Shown: in pieces, positions 9,310 to 19,498 of the stretch
Position numbering within the stretch: position 1 is the stretch's first letter
How the letters are laid out: each line of letters begins with the position of its first letter
Source of the DNA: Thermococcus litoralis DSM 5473
GTDB taxonomy: Archaea; Methanobacteriota_B; Thermococci; Thermococcales; Thermococcaceae
NCBI RefSeq assembly: GCF_000246985.2
Contig: NC_022084.1
Coordinates: 243,994-307,993 of the forward strand
Direction of reading: 5' to 3'
DNA length: 64,000 nucleotides
Made by a program: the position numbers and the translations under genes
The notes under the pieces: model-generated
Seen by the model: the letters and a program-made list of their open reading frames with translations, nothing else
Database searches by the model: none
What the model was told of the DNA's origin: nothing

Positions 9310-10821
9310 CTACCAGATTAATTTGGCTTCTCTCAACCACTTTAAGTCATAGCTAAAGAGGTATCTTATGTCGTCTATTCCGAGCTTGAACATAGCTAAC
9401 CTGTCGATACCGATTCCCCATGCAATTACTGGCACGTCTATTCCAAGCGGTTTTGTCATCTCTTCTCTGAATATTCCCGCTCCCCCGAATTCCACCCATC
9501 CGAGCTCTTCGTGATAGGCACTCATTTGAACGCTCGGCTCTGTGAAGGGGTAATAATCCGGAAGGAACTTAACCTTCTTTGCTCCAGCGATTTCAACTGC
9601 AAACCTCTTCAAGATTCCGAGGAGGTGTTTGAATGTTAAGCTCTCATCCACAACGAATCCATCAACTTGGTTGAACTCGATTAGATGTGTTCTGTCCAAA
9701 ACGTCTGGCCTAAAAACTCTTTGAATAGCGAAGTACTTACCCGGTATTTGGACACCTTCGCCAAGCTGTCTTGCACTCAGGGCGGTTGCATGGGCTCTGG
9801 GCATTAAAAGCATAGCCATTCTTGGATCCCACTTGTACCCCCATCCTCTTGAACCCGTTGTCCATCCGTGTTCATGAGATGCCCTAACCTTCTCCACAAG
9901 CTCCTCATCCGGGAGAGAGCCATATTTTGGATACTTCAGCTGATAAGTATCCGTCCAATCTCTCGCTGGATGATTCTGTGGCTGGAACAAAGCATCAAAG
10001 TTCCAGAATTGAGTCTCTATTAGGCTTTCTGCAGTCATCTCAATAAAGCCCATCTCTATAAGTTTTCTCCTTATCTTATCGAGGAAAACCCTATAAGGTT
10101 GCTTTTTGCCAGGATAGACTCTCCTCACAGGGGCTTGAATGTTAAAGCGTTTGAACTCAACCTTTCTCCATTCCCCACTCTTTATGAGCTCTGGAGTTAA
10201 AACTGAGACCTCTTCCTTGAGCTCAAGACCACTCCCAGCGAGTTTCATCCCTTCCTCTGTGATCTCTACCTCTCTCTCCGCCTTAGTGTCTTCTTCCCCA
10301 ATTTTTCTGCTCTTCAGCTCCTTAATAGGGATGAGCTTTTCAAGCTCTTTTGCTTCAACTTCCCCTTTTTCTGCAAGGATTTTCAATGCTTTGTCAATTG
10401 GTCTCTCCTCAGAAATCGCTGTTCTTCCCTTTTCAGTGACCTCAAGAACGAGCTTTCCATCCTCCTTTCTAACATTCGCCCATCCTTCTCTCCTTAAGAT
10501 TCCAACGATAGGCTTAAGCTCATCCTCACTCAGTACTTCCTTTAACTCATCAAGAGAAACTTTGCCTCTCTCAACAAGCAGTTTCAAGGCTCTCCTTTCT
10601 GGAAGTCCAATTTTTGCATATTTTCTCCCTAGTTCTGTTATTCTTACGATTCTCTTCTGTCTTTCATGGAGCTTTGCAAGCCCCTTGCTCTGGAGCCAGA
10701 GAACGGCTCTCATTACCGCTACCTGGTCAAGTCCGGTCTCTTTAACTAGGTCTTCAAATTTCGCCTTTTTTAAATCCCTGAGCTTGATGAGAGTTAATTT
10801 TTCTTGATAGCTTAATTCCAT
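9310..10821 (-). CDS. pheS: Phenylalanyl-tRNA synthetase alpha subunit
   Basis: A 503-residue archaeal/eukaryal-type catalytic subunit. An N-terminal set of winged-helix DNA/RNA-binding-like repeats (about the first 200 residues) is followed by the class II core with motif 2-like [12 protein letters not shown] and motif 3 G-I-G-I-D-R-L-A-M near the C-terminus. E-P-S-V-Q-M-S contributes to the phenylalanine pocket in the family. The start is ATG 10821, six bases after a GGGGGGT site; an in-frame TTG at 10827 is an alternative. It is separated from pheT by the alcohol dehydrogenase gene. Confidence 0.95.
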   Translation of the reverse strand: MELSYQEKLTLIKLRDLKKAKFEDLVKETGLDQVAVMRAVLWLQSKGLAKLHERQKRIVRITELGRKYAKIGLPERRALKLLVERGKVSLDELKEVLSEDELKPIVGILRREGWANVRKEDGKLVLEVTEKGRTAISEERPIDKALKILAEKGEVEAKELEKLIPIKELKSRKIGEEDTKAEREVEITEEGMKLAGSGLELKEEVSVLTPELIKSGEWRKVEFKRFNIQAPVRRVYPGKKQPYRVFLDKIRRKLIEMGFIEMTAESLIETQFWNFDALFQPQNHPARDWTDTYQLKYPKYGSLPDEELVEKVRASHEHGWTTGSRGWGYKWDPRMAMLLMPRAHATALSARQLGEGVQIPGKYFAIQRVFRPDVLDRTHLIEFNQVDGFVVDESLTFKHLLGILKRFAVEIAGAKKVKFLPDYYPFTEPSVQMSAYHEELGWVEFGGAGIFREEMTKPLGIDVPVIAWGIGIDRLAMFKLGIDDIRYLFSYDLKWLREAKLIW

Positions 10822-10895
10822 TATCAACCCCCCGAAAGAAGTCTCACAAGACTTACTTAAAAATTGCGGTGGTAAAGATAAAAGGGTTAGAAGAG

Positions 10896-11948
10896 TCAGT
10901 GCTTGTGGGGGAAGAACACAACCTTACCCGTTTTTCCAGCACGCATGAGCTCAAAAGCTTCCTCAAACTTATCGAATCCCTTGTACTTGTGCGTGATTAT
11001 CGGGTCTAAATTGAGCTTTCCGCTTCTAAGGAGGTTAGAGACGGTGTACCAAGTTTGCCATAGGTGCCTTCCGGTAATTCCATGAACTTCCAATGCCTTG
11101 AAGATAACGAGGTTGTTAATGTCGAATGTGACTTCCCTCGGGAAGAGACCCAAAAGACTAACCCTTCCCGCCGGCGTAACCGCCCGTAACCCCTGCTCAA
11201 GGGCCTTTGGAGCACCACTGAATTCAAGAAAAACGTCAACTCCATTGCCATCTGTTAGGTCTTTCACTTCCTTAACAACATCCTCTTCCATGGGGTTTAT
11301 AACCACATCAGCACCCACTTTTTTAGCCAGCTCTCTTCTGAAGTCACTCGGCTCGCTTACTATTACCAGAGAAGCCCCACTTGCCTTCGCTACCGTTATG
11401 CCTAGAAGACCTAAGGGTCCAGCACCGGTTATGAGAACAGTCTTACCTGAAATTGGCCCAGCTAAAACTGTATCGACGGCATTACCCAAGGGCTCCTGGA
11501 GGGTTGCGTATTCTGGGGGAATCTCCTTTGGATTTTTCCATGCATTCTGGGCTGGGACTATCGCATATTCCGCAAAGACACCATCGGTGTCTACTCCAAA
11601 TATTTTAGTGTTCTGACAAACATGGTAGTTGCCGGTTTTACATTGGTAGCATTTTCCGCAAACTATATGCGTTTCTGCAGAGATGTAGTCGCCTACTTGA
11701 ATGTCATCCACTCCTTTTCCAACTTCCACAACCTCTCCAGCGACTTCGTGACCCATTATCTGGGGGGGTTTTATTCTGCTCTGTGCCCATTCATTCCATT
11801 CATAGATATGGAGATCGGTTCCGCAGATGCTAGTTGCAAGAACCTTGATGAGGACTTCCCCTTCTTTTGGCTGTGGAACATCAACTTCAACAAGTTCAGC
11901 ACCGTAAGCGGGCTTAGTTTTCATGATAGCGGTCATTTTTTCGCCCAT
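10896..11948 (-). CDS. tdh: L-threonine 3-dehydrogenase
   Basis: A 350-residue zinc-dependent medium-chain dehydrogenase that oxidises L-threonine to 2-amino-3-ketobutyrate with NAD+. The catalytic zinc region ([10 protein letters not shown] and G-H-E-V), the four-Cys structural zinc lobe (C-G-K-C-Y-Q-C, then H-V-C), and the Rossmann loop G-A-G-P-L-G-L-L-G are all present. The sequence is nearly that of the Pyrococcus enzyme. The start is ATG 11948 (M-G-E-K-M), preceded by GGAGATGGT. The longer in-frame extension upstream has no support and would run into the divergent TRAM gene. Confidence 0.95.
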   Translation of the reverse strand: MGEKMTAIMKTKPAYGAELVEVDVPQPKEGEVLIKVLATSICGTDLHIYEWNEWAQSRIKPPQIMGHEVAGEVVEVGKGVDDIQVGDYISAETHIVCGKCYQCKTGNYHVCQNTKIFGVDTDGVFAEYAIVPAQNAWKNPKEIPPEYATLQEPLGNAVDTVLAGPISGKTVLITGAGPLGLLGITVAKASGASLVIVSEPSDFRRELAKKVGADVVINPMEEDVVKEVKDLTDGNGVDVFLEFSGAPKALEQGLRAVTPAGRVSLLGLFPREVTFDINNLVIFKALEVHGITGRHLWQTWYTVSNLLRSGKLNLDPIITHKYKGFDKFEEAFELMRAGKTGKVVFFPHKH

Positions 11949-12169
11949 GGTTACCATCTCCACAGGTTTTTTAACATTAATATCTTCATTGTTTTGTGAT
12001 ATAAAGCTTTTTGTCCCCATAAAATACTTGGCAGTTGGCTTCTTTTTTTCAGAAGGAAAAAGCGAAATTAAGCAACAAAAGGTTTGAAAAAGTTGTGAAA
12101 CCACCAAAAATTTTAAATACCACCATCATCACAATTAAGATTGCAGATACTTGCTTGGTGGTGTCTGAA

Positions 12170-12406
12170 TTGGAGGATAGGAAATTTGGAAAGAGAAGGA
12201 TGGACAGAGGAGGCTCAAGACTGCCTCCAGTTAAAGTTGGAGAAAGATACAAGGTAAGGATAGAAGCCCTTGGAAAAGGTGGAGATGGGATAGCAAGAGT
12301 TAAGGGCTTTGTGATTTTTGTCCCTAACACAAAAGTGGGGGATGAGGTAGAGATTGTTATAAATTCCGTGAAACAGAAGTTTGCATTCGGAGAAATTATT
12401 GGTTGA
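12170..12406 (+). CDS. Stand-alone TRAM domain protein
   Basis: A 78-residue protein with a basic N-terminus (D-R-K-F-G-K-R-R) and one TRAM domain, a small RNA-binding beta-barrel. The core is [20 protein letters not shown] and [10 protein letters not shown]. Single TRAM proteins act as RNA chaperones in some archaea. The start is inferred to be TTG 12170, six bases after a GGTGGTGT site; GTG at 12161 is in frame but lies inside that site. A strong TATA box TTTTAAATA at 12111-12119 gives a leader of about 25 bases. Confidence 0.82.
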   Translation: MEDRKFGKRRMDRGGSRLPPVKVGERYKVRIEALGKGGDGIARVKGFVIFVPNTKVGDEVEIVINSVKQKFAFGEIIG

Positions 12407-12539
12407 TTCTTTTCCTTTCTTCCCCCCTTATACGAAAATCTTATATTTCATTTTGTAATAGAAGTAGTGTACCTATCACTGCGATGATTTAGCAACTTTG
12501 TCACTGATTTAAAGATTGATTATCAAGGAAGTGTGAGTA

Positions 12540-13283
12540 ATGCCGGTTATAATCGTTACCGGGAGAGGGGGAGCTGGTAAAACCACAACCACTGCAAATC
12601 TAAGCGTGTATTTTGCTCAAAAGGAGTATAGGACTTTAGCTATAGATGGTGATCTCTTCTTGCCCAATCTCGGCTTCCATTTTGCTTTGGAGAATGTCAA
12701 CTATACTGTCCATTCCCTTCTCAAAAATCCCGAAGTTGATCCGGAGTGGGCAATCTACAAACACGCAAAGACTGGAGTTAACGTGATGCCCGGTAGTACT
12801 AGGCTGCAGGATGTAATAGGTATATCACCCAAAAGATTAAGGGATATCGTCGAGCAGATGAGGTATAAGTTTCCGGTGGTTTTTGTTGATTCTCCCACTG
12901 GAATTCCCTTTGATACCCTTCCAACTTTTGAAGTTGCTGACTATCAAATAATAGTTGTTGAAGTTGAAAGATCACCGATTTATTCCTTTGAAACAATGGT
13001 GGAGAATGAGATTAACAAGCTTAAGGCAATAGGCGAGGAATATGGGTTAAAGATTGGGGTAGTGCTAAACAAGGTCAGGGAATCGGAAGATGTTATAGAC
13101 CACATAATAGACGAGATCACTGAAAACGTTGGCCTGCCGGTTGTTGGGGTAATACCATTTGATGAATATGTTCCAGAATCCATAAACGTGGGGATCCCAG
13201 TACTTGCATATAAACCAAGAAGCGATGCGGCTATAGCGTTTTATGAGGCCGGAGAGATATTAGAGGAATGGATATTTAAGTAA
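12540..13283 (+). CDS. MinD/ParA-family P-loop ATPase
   Basis: A 247-residue SIMIBI-class ATPase. The deviant Walker A is G-R-G-G-A-G-K-T at residues 8-15, so the signature Lys that usually precedes G-G is Arg here. A Walker B-like F-V-D-S-P is near residue 119, and an N-K-V base-recognition-type motif follows. There is no obvious C-terminal amphipathic membrane-targeting helix of the bacterial MinD kind, and no MinE or ParB partner nearby. The role (cell-surface positioning, division or cofactor handling) cannot be told from sequence. HMG-CoA reductase follows after 38 bases and may be co-transcribed. Confidence 0.8.
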   Translation: MPVIIVTGRGGAGKTTTTANLSVYFAQKEYRTLAIDGDLFLPNLGFHFALENVNYTVHSLLKNPEVDPEWAIYKHAKTGVNVMPGSTRLQDVIGISPKRLRDIVEQMRYKFPVVFVDSPTGIPFDTLPTFEVADYQIIVVEVERSPIYSFETMVENEINKLKAIGEEYGLKIGVVLNKVRESEDVIDHIIDEITENVGLPVVGVIPFDEYVPESINVGIPVLAYKPRSDAAIAFYEAGEILEEWIFK

Positions 13284-13321
13284 GGTTAAAAAGATCTGAA
13301 ATCTCTTTTGGGGGTAGGGAG

Positions 13322-14545
13322 ATGAACTTGGAAGAACTTATCGAAAAGGTAGCCAGTGGAGAAATTAAGCTTCACCAAGTGGAAAAATACACCGGAAGCA
13401 AAAGGCTTGCAACTGAGATAAGAAGAAAAGCCCTTGAGAAAAAATTGGGGATATCCCTCAAAAACATCGGGCATTACTCTATCGACCCCGAGGAAGTTAT
13501 TGGGAAGAACATAGAAAACATGATTGGGGTTGTCCAGATACCAATGGGAGTGGCCGGGCCCTTAAAGATAAATGGTGAATATGCCAAAGGGGAGTTCTAT
13601 ATTCCCTTGGCGACAACTGAAGGAGCATTGGTTGCAAGCGTTAATAGAGGGTGCTCAGCTTTAACTGCCGCAGGCGGTGTGAAAACAACCATAATCGACG
13701 ACAAAATGACAAGGGCGCCTCTTTTAAAATGCCCCGATGCAAGAAGGGCTAGAGAAGTTGCCCAATGGGTCGAAGAAAACCTCGAATATCTCCAAGAGAA
13801 AGCGGTTTCAAAAGTAACTAGGCATGGAAAGCTTAGGGGAGTTAAGCCATACATCGTCGGCAACAATCTCTATTTGAGGTTTGAGTTCGAGACAGGCGAT
13901 GCCATGGGAATGAACATGGTCACGATAGCAAGTGAAGAGATAATGAAGGTTATCGAAGAACACTTCCCGGATGTTAAGTACCTAGCCCTTTCTGGAAACC
14001 TCTGCGTTGATAAGAAGCCCAACGCAATGAATTTCATCAACGGAAGGGGAAAAACAGTGATAGCCGAGGCGATCATTCCAAGGGAGATCGTGGAGAAAAA
14101 GCTCAAGACAACGCCGGAACTCATAGCGGAAGTAAACTATAGGAAAAATCTCGTAGGCTCAGCCCAGGCTGGAAGTTATGGATTCAACGCCCATTTTGGA
14201 AACATTGTGGGGGCAATATTCTTAGCAACTGGCCAGGATGAAGCCCAAATAACCGAAGGCTCCCATGGAATAACCCTTGCAGAGGTCACTCCTGAGGGGG
14301 ATTTATACATAAGCATAACAATGCCGAGCCTCGAAATCGGAACAGTGGGGGGAGGAACGAGAGTTCCTACGCAGAGGGAAGCATTAAGCATCATGGGCGT
14401 TGCTGGCGGTGGAGAGCCAGCAGGAACAAATGCAAAGAAGTTTGCGGAGATTGTTGCAGGTGCAGTATTAGCGGGAGAGCTCTCTTTGTTGGCAGCTATA
14501 GCGGCAAAGCACCTAGCAAAAGCGCACAAAGAGCTTGGACGTTGA
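13322..14545 (+). CDS. hmgA: HMG-CoA reductase (class I)
   Basis: A 407-residue NADPH-dependent HMG-CoA reductase that makes mevalonate for archaeal isoprenoid lipids. Family signatures seen are P-M-G-V-A-G-P-L, T-T-E-G-A-L-V-A-S (catalytic Glu), D-A-M-G-M-N-M, and G-T-V-G-G-G-T near the C-terminus; the H in the A-K-H-L-A-K-A-H tail matches the C-terminal catalytic His region. It has no membrane domain, as is usual in archaea. The GGGGGTAGGGAG leader provides a good ribosome-binding site. It ends four bases before a convergent gene. Confidence 0.96.
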   Translation: MNLEELIEKVASGEIKLHQVEKYTGSKRLATEIRRKALEKKLGISLKNIGHYSIDPEEVIGKNIENMIGVVQIPMGVAGPLKINGEYAKGEFYIPLATTEGALVASVNRGCSALTAAGGVKTTIIDDKMTRAPLLKCPDARRAREVAQWVEENLEYLQEKAVSKVTRHGKLRGVKPYIVGNNLYLRFEFETGDAMGMNMVTIASEEIMKVIEEHFPDVKYLALSGNLCVDKKPNAMNFINGRGKTVIAEAIIPREIVEKKLKTTPELIAEVNYRKNLVGSAQAGSYGFNAHFGNIVGAIFLATGQDEAQITEGSHGITLAEVTPEGDLYISITMPSLEIGTVGGGTRVPTQREALSIMGVAGGGEPAGTNAKKFAEIVAGAVLAGELSLLAAIAAKHLAKAHKELGR

Positions 14546-14549
14546 GGTT

Positions 14550-15191
14550 TTATTTCTTTTCTAAAAATTCTAAAGCTGATGGCGGGAAGCTTATCTTTGT
14601 GATTTTAGTCTTCTTTTTCTTCTCTACTAATCTAACTCCTTTAAAGGGAAGAATTAGCGAGGGCCAGTCTATTAGAAGAGCTATCAAAAGCACCACTATT
14701 GCAATCAGAACTGAGGAGAGCAAGAAGTCCCAATAACTTTTAGGCTCGAAGAACGCAGATGTAACAACACCTCCCACCATAGAGACCAAAAAGGTCATCA
14801 TGGAGAATCTCCTGCGCTTCTTTGGGTCTATTTTGCCTTCGCATATGAGCTTAAGGAGATATTTTAATCCCTCGGGAGTAAAAACATCAAACTCAAGCTC
14901 CTCTTCAAACTCCACTCTCTCAGGGAAAAGGTAAAACATCCTGTTTAGCTCTCTCCTCACCTCTACTATTCCAATATGTTCACTCTCACATAAAGACTCT
15001 GCGAGGCTTTCTAAGGTATAACATTCCGGGTCTATGAGCCTAATTGGGCGTATTCCCAGAGACGAAAAGCGCTCTTCAAGTGCCCTTGAAGTTTCTGCAA
15101 GAGAGCCTGATATTACAGAGTAGGTACATCTCTTGGGCTTTTTCGAGGTTGAGCTTGGGGGATAATGTAGTGGGATTCTCAATCCTCCCAA
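14550..15191 (-). CDS. Membrane protein, paralog of the gene just upstream
   Basis: A 213-residue protein of unknown function. A cytosolic-type N-terminal domain of about 125 residues (features Y-S-V-I-S-G-S-L, D-P-E-C-Y-T-L-E-S-L, R-E-L-N-R-M-F-Y-L-F-P-E) is followed by two predicted membrane helices around residues 128-148 and 158-180 and a basic tail. The upstream neighbour has the same order: the D-E-x-Y-T-L motif, an E-x-N-R-x-F-Y-L-x-P motif, then two helices. The genes overlap by 13 bases, which points to tandem duplication and coupled expression. The GTG/ATG choice at the start is not certain. Confidence 0.6.
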   Translation of the reverse strand: MGGLRIPLHYPPSSTSKKPKRCTYSVISGSLAETSRALEERFSSLGIRPIRLIDPECYTLESLAESLCESEHIGIVEVRRELNRMFYLFPERVEFEEELEFDVFTPEGLKYLLKLICEGKIDPKKRRRFSMMTFLVSMVGGVVTSAFFEPKSYWDFLLSSVLIAIVVLLIALLIDWPSLILPFKGVRLVEKKKKTKITKISFPPSALEFLEKK

Positions 15192-15811
15192 CCTCTCCTT
15201 TTGTATCCTTTTTTAATGCTCTGCAGTGCGAAGATGAAAAACAATACAAAAGTTACAATGTTGCTGAGCTGAGAAAGGTCAATAACATTTTCAAGTGCCA
15301 AATAGCCAGCCACAAATGTTAAAATACCTAAGGCCACTTCTATTGCCGTCACTACAAGTTCAAACGTGCTCCTCTTAGCTAACTTGCCCTCAGCGATTTT
15401 CTTAAATATCTCCTCAAGGGCAGAGTCCTTTTTGATAAGGAACACCATGTACTTGTCTTTATTTTTGAACTTAATTCTCTCCTCACTCGGCACGAGATAA
15501 AACCAGCGGTTCATCTCATCAGTCAGTTCAACCACATAGAGCCTGCTTGATCTTGAGAAGAGGTTTTGGGCGTTCATTAAGAGGGTATATTCATCAGGGT
15601 TAACCACCCTGTTAAAGGTCTTCCCCTTAAAAAGCTCCTCTAGCTCCTTAGCTTTTTCGCTTATCATTTGCTCGGGCTTTAATTTAATGAGAACGTAGAC
15701 TAACTTCTTCTCTCTTTTTCGAGGGATAGTCTTTTTTTCCACTTTCTTTTTGTTCTCTGGTTTCTCTTTAGGCTTTCGTGGAATTATAATCGGGCCCGGA
15801 ACAAAGGTCAT
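15179..15811 (-). CDS. Membrane protein with Lys/Glu-rich N-terminus, paralog of the next gene
   Basis: A 210-residue protein of unknown function. It starts with a P-R-K-P-K-E-rich, highly charged segment of about 35 residues. The domain shared with its downstream paralog follows (N-P-D-E-Y-T-L-L, D-E-M-N-R-W-F-Y-L-V-P-S), then two hydrophobic helices near residues 155-175 and 180-197. Helices at the C-terminal end and a soluble domain in front suggest a membrane-anchored cytosolic domain. No catalytic motif is evident. Confidence 0.6.
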   Translation of the reverse strand: MTFVPGPIIIPRKPKEKPENKKKVEKKTIPRKREKKLVYVLIKLKPEQMISEKAKELEELFKGKTFNRVVNPDEYTLLMNAQNLFSRSSRLYVVELTDEMNRWFYLVPSEERIKFKNKDKYMVFLIKKDSALEEIFKKIAEGKLAKRSTFELVVTAIEVALGILTFVAGYLALENVIDLSQLSNIVTFVLFFIFALQSIKKGYKRRGWED

Positions 15812-15868
15812 CTCTCTTCCCGCTTAGGATACAACTTCAAATCTTAAAAAGTTATTGAAAAAGGAGAA

Positions 15869-17752
15869 TTAAGAGCTGAACTCTTGAATCTTTTTCCTCA
15901 CGAGCTGGCTAACCAGCTTCCCATCGGCCTTTCCTCTAAGCTTGGCCATTGCCCTTCCCATGAGCATTCCCATTGCACCCATGCCTTTTGCCTTTACCAC
16001 GTCTATGTTCTCCTGAACTATTTCCTCGACTATTCTCTCAACTTCTTCTTCACTTAACAACGTGAGTCCTTTCTCCTCTGCAACCTGCAAAGCGGTCTTC
16101 TCTGGATGGAGTGCAAGCTCCTTGAATATTTCTTCAAATGCCTCCTTTGCTATCCTGTTGTCGAGGAAAAGTTTGAACGCATCTTTTATGTGCTTCTCCG
16201 TAATGTTCTCAATTGGCACTTCCTTCTTAAGACCTTTGAGAACCACTACAAGGACTGAAGCCGCCAAGGAGGGTTTAACACCCATCCCTATAAGCTCCTC
16301 AAAGAGCTCATCTCTCTCATCATCAACTAACGTCTGTGCTAAGCTTTTGTCTATGCCGTACTCCTTAACGTAGCGCTCCACTCTCGCCTGTGGATACTCT
16401 GGAAGGTTCTCTAAGATCTCTTTCTTAAGCTCTTCACTGATAAATATCGGCGGAATATCTGTTTCTGGATACATTCTAGCCTTTCCTGGGAGAGGGCGCA
16501 TGTATTGGGTATTTCCATCCGGCAAAGCCCTTCTCGTTTCCTCGGGGACACCTCTAATGGCCTCTCTTGCCCTCTGAAGAACCTCTCTAAGGGCTTTCTT
16601 GGCAATCTCTTCCTCAGCCGCAACTAACACAAAGGCATCAAGTTCCCCAAGGTTGAGTCTCTCAACGACCTTGTCGACTTCCTCTTGGCTTATGCCATAG
16701 TTTGGCAGCTCATCGATATGGAATATACCTTTTACGTACTTCTTAGCCCTGTCAGCCATTTCCGTTCCAAGCCTTCTTCCGGGCTGAATTTCGAAGCCTA
16801 TAAGACCTCTAAACTTTGGAAGCCTAATAGCCAAAACTTTTCCTCCCTTTTTCAAGACATTGGCAATTATCTTTGAGCCTGTGTTAGCAAAGATGTCGCT
16901 CACGTCATAAAACTCCTCTTTCAGCTCTTCCTCTTTTGCTCCCCTCTTCTCAAGCTCCTCTTTGATCTTTATGAGATTGAGCTGTCTCTCAACTTCGCGC
17001 TTAATTATCAAAGGTATCATATCCAGCTCTTGAACACCCTTAATCTCAATCCTAGCCCCGCCTTTGATGGAAACGTTTAAATCTTGCCTTATTGTCCCGA
17101 GACCACGTTTTACTTTGCGCGTTGCCCTCAAAGCATCGCCTATGAACTTTGCCACGACCTTTGCCTGTTCCGGATGGTGAATGTCTGGAGTAGTTGCTAT
17201 TTCAATTAAAGGAATCCCCAAACGGTCAAGCCTGTAAACTGCTTTTTTGTCTCCCTGCTCTATAATCCTACACGCATCTTCTTCAAGACAGATCGTTGGA
17301 ATCCCAACGCTCCCCCATGGAGTATCCACCTTGCCGTTCATGCCAACTATGGCAGTCCTCTGGAAGCCCGAGACGTTGGAGCCGTCTATGACGATCTTCC
17401 TCATAAAATGAACTTCATCAACCGGAATGGCATTTAGGAGATAGGTAATCTGGAGGGCAACCCTTAATGCCTCTTCATCCGGTAGATGGGGCGGCTCTTC
17501 ATCCAGATAAACCAGATCACTGTACCTGTAGTTCCCCTCATAGACAAAAACCCTACCCTTTTTGAACTCTTCAAGTGCAGCCTGGTCAATCTCTCCAAGC
17601 TCGCTCATTGTAGGCCTTAGTCTTCTCTCAACTGTAAAATCCACCTCCTCATGAAGTTCACTCGGTACCGGGGAGAACAGCTTTTTCGTATCGAGCTGTC
17701 TGTGAATTTCAAGACCAACTTTGAGACCAAGTGCCTTATAATCAAGCTCCAT
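15869..17752 (-). CDS. gatE: Glutamyl-tRNA(Gln) amidotransferase subunit E
   Basis: A 627-residue GatE, the archaeal-specific GatB relative that binds misacylated Glu-tRNA(Gln) and, with GatD, converts it to Gln-tRNA(Gln). The start of the GatB-like cradle ([15 protein letters not shown]), an AspRS-like insertion region in the middle, and a C-terminal YqeY-like tail ([11 protein letters not shown]) are present. The ATG at 17752 follows GAGGTGAT at a normal distance; a GTG at 17761 is the only alternative. The gene follows gatD directly. Confidence 0.95.
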   Translation of the reverse strand: MELDYKALGLKVGLEIHRQLDTKKLFSPVPSELHEEVDFTVERRLRPTMSELGEIDQAALEEFKKGRVFVYEGNYRYSDLVYLDEEPPHLPDEEALRVALQITYLLNAIPVDEVHFMRKIVIDGSNVSGFQRTAIVGMNGKVDTPWGSVGIPTICLEEDACRIIEQGDKKAVYRLDRLGIPLIEIATTPDIHHPEQAKVVAKFIGDALRATRKVKRGLGTIRQDLNVSIKGGARIEIKGVQELDMIPLIIKREVERQLNLIKIKEELEKRGAKEEELKEEFYDVSDIFANTGSKIIANVLKKGGKVLAIRLPKFRGLIGFEIQPGRRLGTEMADRAKKYVKGIFHIDELPNYGISQEEVDKVVERLNLGELDAFVLVAAEEEIAKKALREVLQRAREAIRGVPEETRRALPDGNTQYMRPLPGKARMYPETDIPPIFISEELKKEILENLPEYPQARVERYVKEYGIDKSLAQTLVDDERDELFEELIGMGVKPSLAASVLVVVLKGLKKEVPIENITEKHIKDAFKLFLDNRIAKEAFEEIFKELALHPEKTALQVAEEKGLTLLSEEEVERIVEEIVQENIDVVKAKGMGAMGMLMGRAMAKLRGKADGKLVSQLVRKKIQEFSS

Positions 17753-17757
17753 ATCTA

Positions 17758-19077
17758 TCACCTCAGATAAGTGTCAAATCTTGTGTAGGGGGTAATCTCT
17801 CCAGCATAGTTCGTGAGCATCATATTTCTAACTTCCTCAAGGTTCTGCGTATGACCAAGAACCCATATGAGCTTCACGTAAGCCGTCTCTGGAAGCATGT
17901 CCTCACATGGAATAACACCGGCTTTAAGGAGCTTTCTCCCAGTGGAATAGACGTTGAGGTTGACTCTACCGTAGAGGCACTGGCTCGTCATGCAAACTGC
18001 AACACCTTCCTCAACTGCCCTCTCTATTGTTGGGATTATCTCGTTTGGTGTGTGACCGAGACCTGTGCCCTCTATTACAATTCCCTTGTAGCCTTTATCC
18101 ACTAAAAAGTCTATGAGCTCCCCGCTCATGCCTGGATAAACCTTTATTAGGGCAACTTTTTCTTCAAGCTTGTCATCAACCCATACTTCGCTCTCCCTTC
18201 TTTTTCTGTAGTCGTCCCTTAGATACTCGACTCTTCCATCAGACCATATCTTTGCTATGGGAACGTCGTTTATACTCCTAAAGGCGTCTCTCCTTGAGGT
18301 GTGCATTTTTCTAACCTTTGTCCCTCTGTGTGCCAAACAGTAGGTGTCGCTGGTTTCTCCGTGCATCACAACAGCAACCTCACCAAAGTCCTCAACTGCC
18401 ATCCTGGTGGAGCATATTAAGTTCATCGCGGCATCGCTTGAAGGTCTATCGCTACTCCTCTGGGAGCCAACGAAGATTACAGGCTTTCCTAAATCTCTTA
18501 GCATGAAGCTTAATGCAGCAGCAGAATACCCCATCGTATCTGTTCCATGGCCTATTATAACTCCATCCTCCCCACTGTTGAGTGCCTTTGCAACCTCATG
18601 AGCCATCTTTTTCCAGTATTGAGGCTTCATGTCTTCACTCATTATGTTAAAGAGAAGCTTTGGGGTTATGTTTGCTATTTCAAAAATTTCCGGAACGGCT
18701 TTTGCGAGCTCCTCAGCTGTAAATGCCGCATGAACCGCACCGGTTTTGTAGTCTATTTTGCTCGCTATGGTTCCTCCGGTTCCTATTATGGTAACGTTTG
18801 GAAGCCCAGGTTTTTTAGGTAAAACTTCTTTAAATGAAATCTCTTCTCTTGGCTTGGCTTTTTCGAGGATCTTCACTTCAACTATCTGGTCGATTAAAAT
18901 CCCGATGTTGTACCCGTTGTCCAGCTTTATTGTAAGGGTTTCTCCCTTTGAAAGCTCATATGGGGGCATTACAATGCCCCTGTGAGTAACTCTTGTGCCG
19001 TTTTCCTCCTCCACAACCTCAACATAATCGCCAATTTCAATGCCTTTTTCCTTCATGAAAAGCTCGACTTTTCTCAT
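17758..19077 (-). CDS. gatD: Glutamyl-tRNA(Gln) amidotransferase subunit D
   Basis: A 439-residue GatD, the asparaginase-like glutaminase that supplies ammonia to GatE. A small N-terminal beta-barrel domain precedes the asparaginase fold with I-G-T-G-G-T-I-A-S (catalytic Thr), G-H-G-T-D-T-M (Thr-Asp) and G-T-G-L-G-H-T in the C-terminal lobe. The start ATG 19077 (M-R-K-V-E-L-F) has AGGGGGT upstream and gives the length of the Pyrococcus protein; the longer frame to 19131 lacks support. It forms a two-gene operon with gatE. Confidence 0.95.
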   Translation of the reverse strand: MRKVELFMKEKGIEIGDYVEVVEEENGTRVTHRGIVMPPYELSKGETLTIKLDNGYNIGILIDQIVEVKILEKAKPREEISFKEVLPKKPGLPNVTIIGTGGTIASKIDYKTGAVHAAFTAEELAKAVPEIFEIANITPKLLFNIMSEDMKPQYWKKMAHEVAKALNSGEDGVIIGHGTDTMGYSAAALSFMLRDLGKPVIFVGSQRSSDRPSSDAAMNLICSTRMAVEDFGEVAVVMHGETSDTYCLAHRGTKVRKMHTSRRDAFRSINDVPIAKIWSDGRVEYLRDDYRKRRESEVWVDDKLEEKVALIKVYPGMSGELIDFLVDKGYKGIVIEGTGLGHTPNEIIPTIERAVEEGVAVCMTSQCLYGRVNLNVYSTGRKLLKAGVIPCEDMLPETAYVKLIWVLGHTQNLEEVRNMMLTNYAGEITPYTRFDTYLR

Positions 19078-19159
19078 AGCGAAACCCCCTTTGAATCTTA
19101 GGCTAGATAGAGGTGAGAGGGATATAAACATTGTCTCTTTTCCACTCCAGGTATGGCCC

Positions 19160-19453
19160 CTATCGAGTCTCGATTTTAAACCTCGGCTCTTCGATCCATT
19201 CCGACCTGCACTTTGGACACTTGCCAGGAATTTTTATCTCTGGTTTAAATACGAAGCCGCACTTCCTGCACTGGGCTGGCTGAATGAGGAGAGCCTTTCC
19301 TTCACGCTTTACGATATTTGCAATAGCTTTAAGGTCTTCAAGGATTACCTTCTTGCTCCCTTTGCCTCTCATCTCAAGGAGCATTGCAAGTTCACTTACA
19401 CTGTAGTCCCTCTCCTCCAAAAGCTTTATTATCTTCTGTCTTCTCGTCATCAT
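19160..19453 (-). CDS. HTH plus zinc-ribbon transcriptional regulator
   Basis: A 97-residue protein in which a winged-helix-type N-terminal region (M-T-R-R-Q-K-I-I-K-L-L, then Y-S-V-S-E-L-A) is fused to a C-terminal zinc ribbon with two Cys pairs (C-R-K-C-G-F-V-F and C-P-K-C-R-S-E-W). This architecture is known as a predicted archaeal transcription regulator family. It is divergent from pus10, with only 45 bases between start codons, so their promoters overlap. Its targets are unknown. Confidence 0.78.
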   Translation of the reverse strand: MMTRRQKIIKLLEERDYSVSELAMLLEMRGKGSKKVILEDLKAIANIVKREGKALLIQPAQCRKCGFVFKPEIKIPGKCPKCRSEWIEEPRFKIETR

Positions 19454-19498
19454 AGGGGAAAGTTTGAAAGGGCATTAAAAAGCTTAAGGGTGCGAGTG

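Noticed and set aside
10139-10807. A 222-codon open frame on the + strand opposite pheS
   Set aside because: Low-complexity Ser/Leu-rich shadow of a well-supported gene; no ribosome-binding site and no plausible protein.
11098-11616. A 172-codon frame opposite threonine dehydrogenase
   Set aside because: Antisense shadow of a strongly conserved enzyme gene.
12482-12506. C/D-box-like pattern (GATGATT, 13 bases later CTGA) before the MinD-like gene
   Set aside because: C box matches only partly, and no convincing C' or second D box follows.
19040-19498. Long 5' extension of the pus10 frame
   Set aside because: It overlaps the divergent HTH-zinc-ribbon gene and lacks a start signal; pus10 homology begins at 19499.
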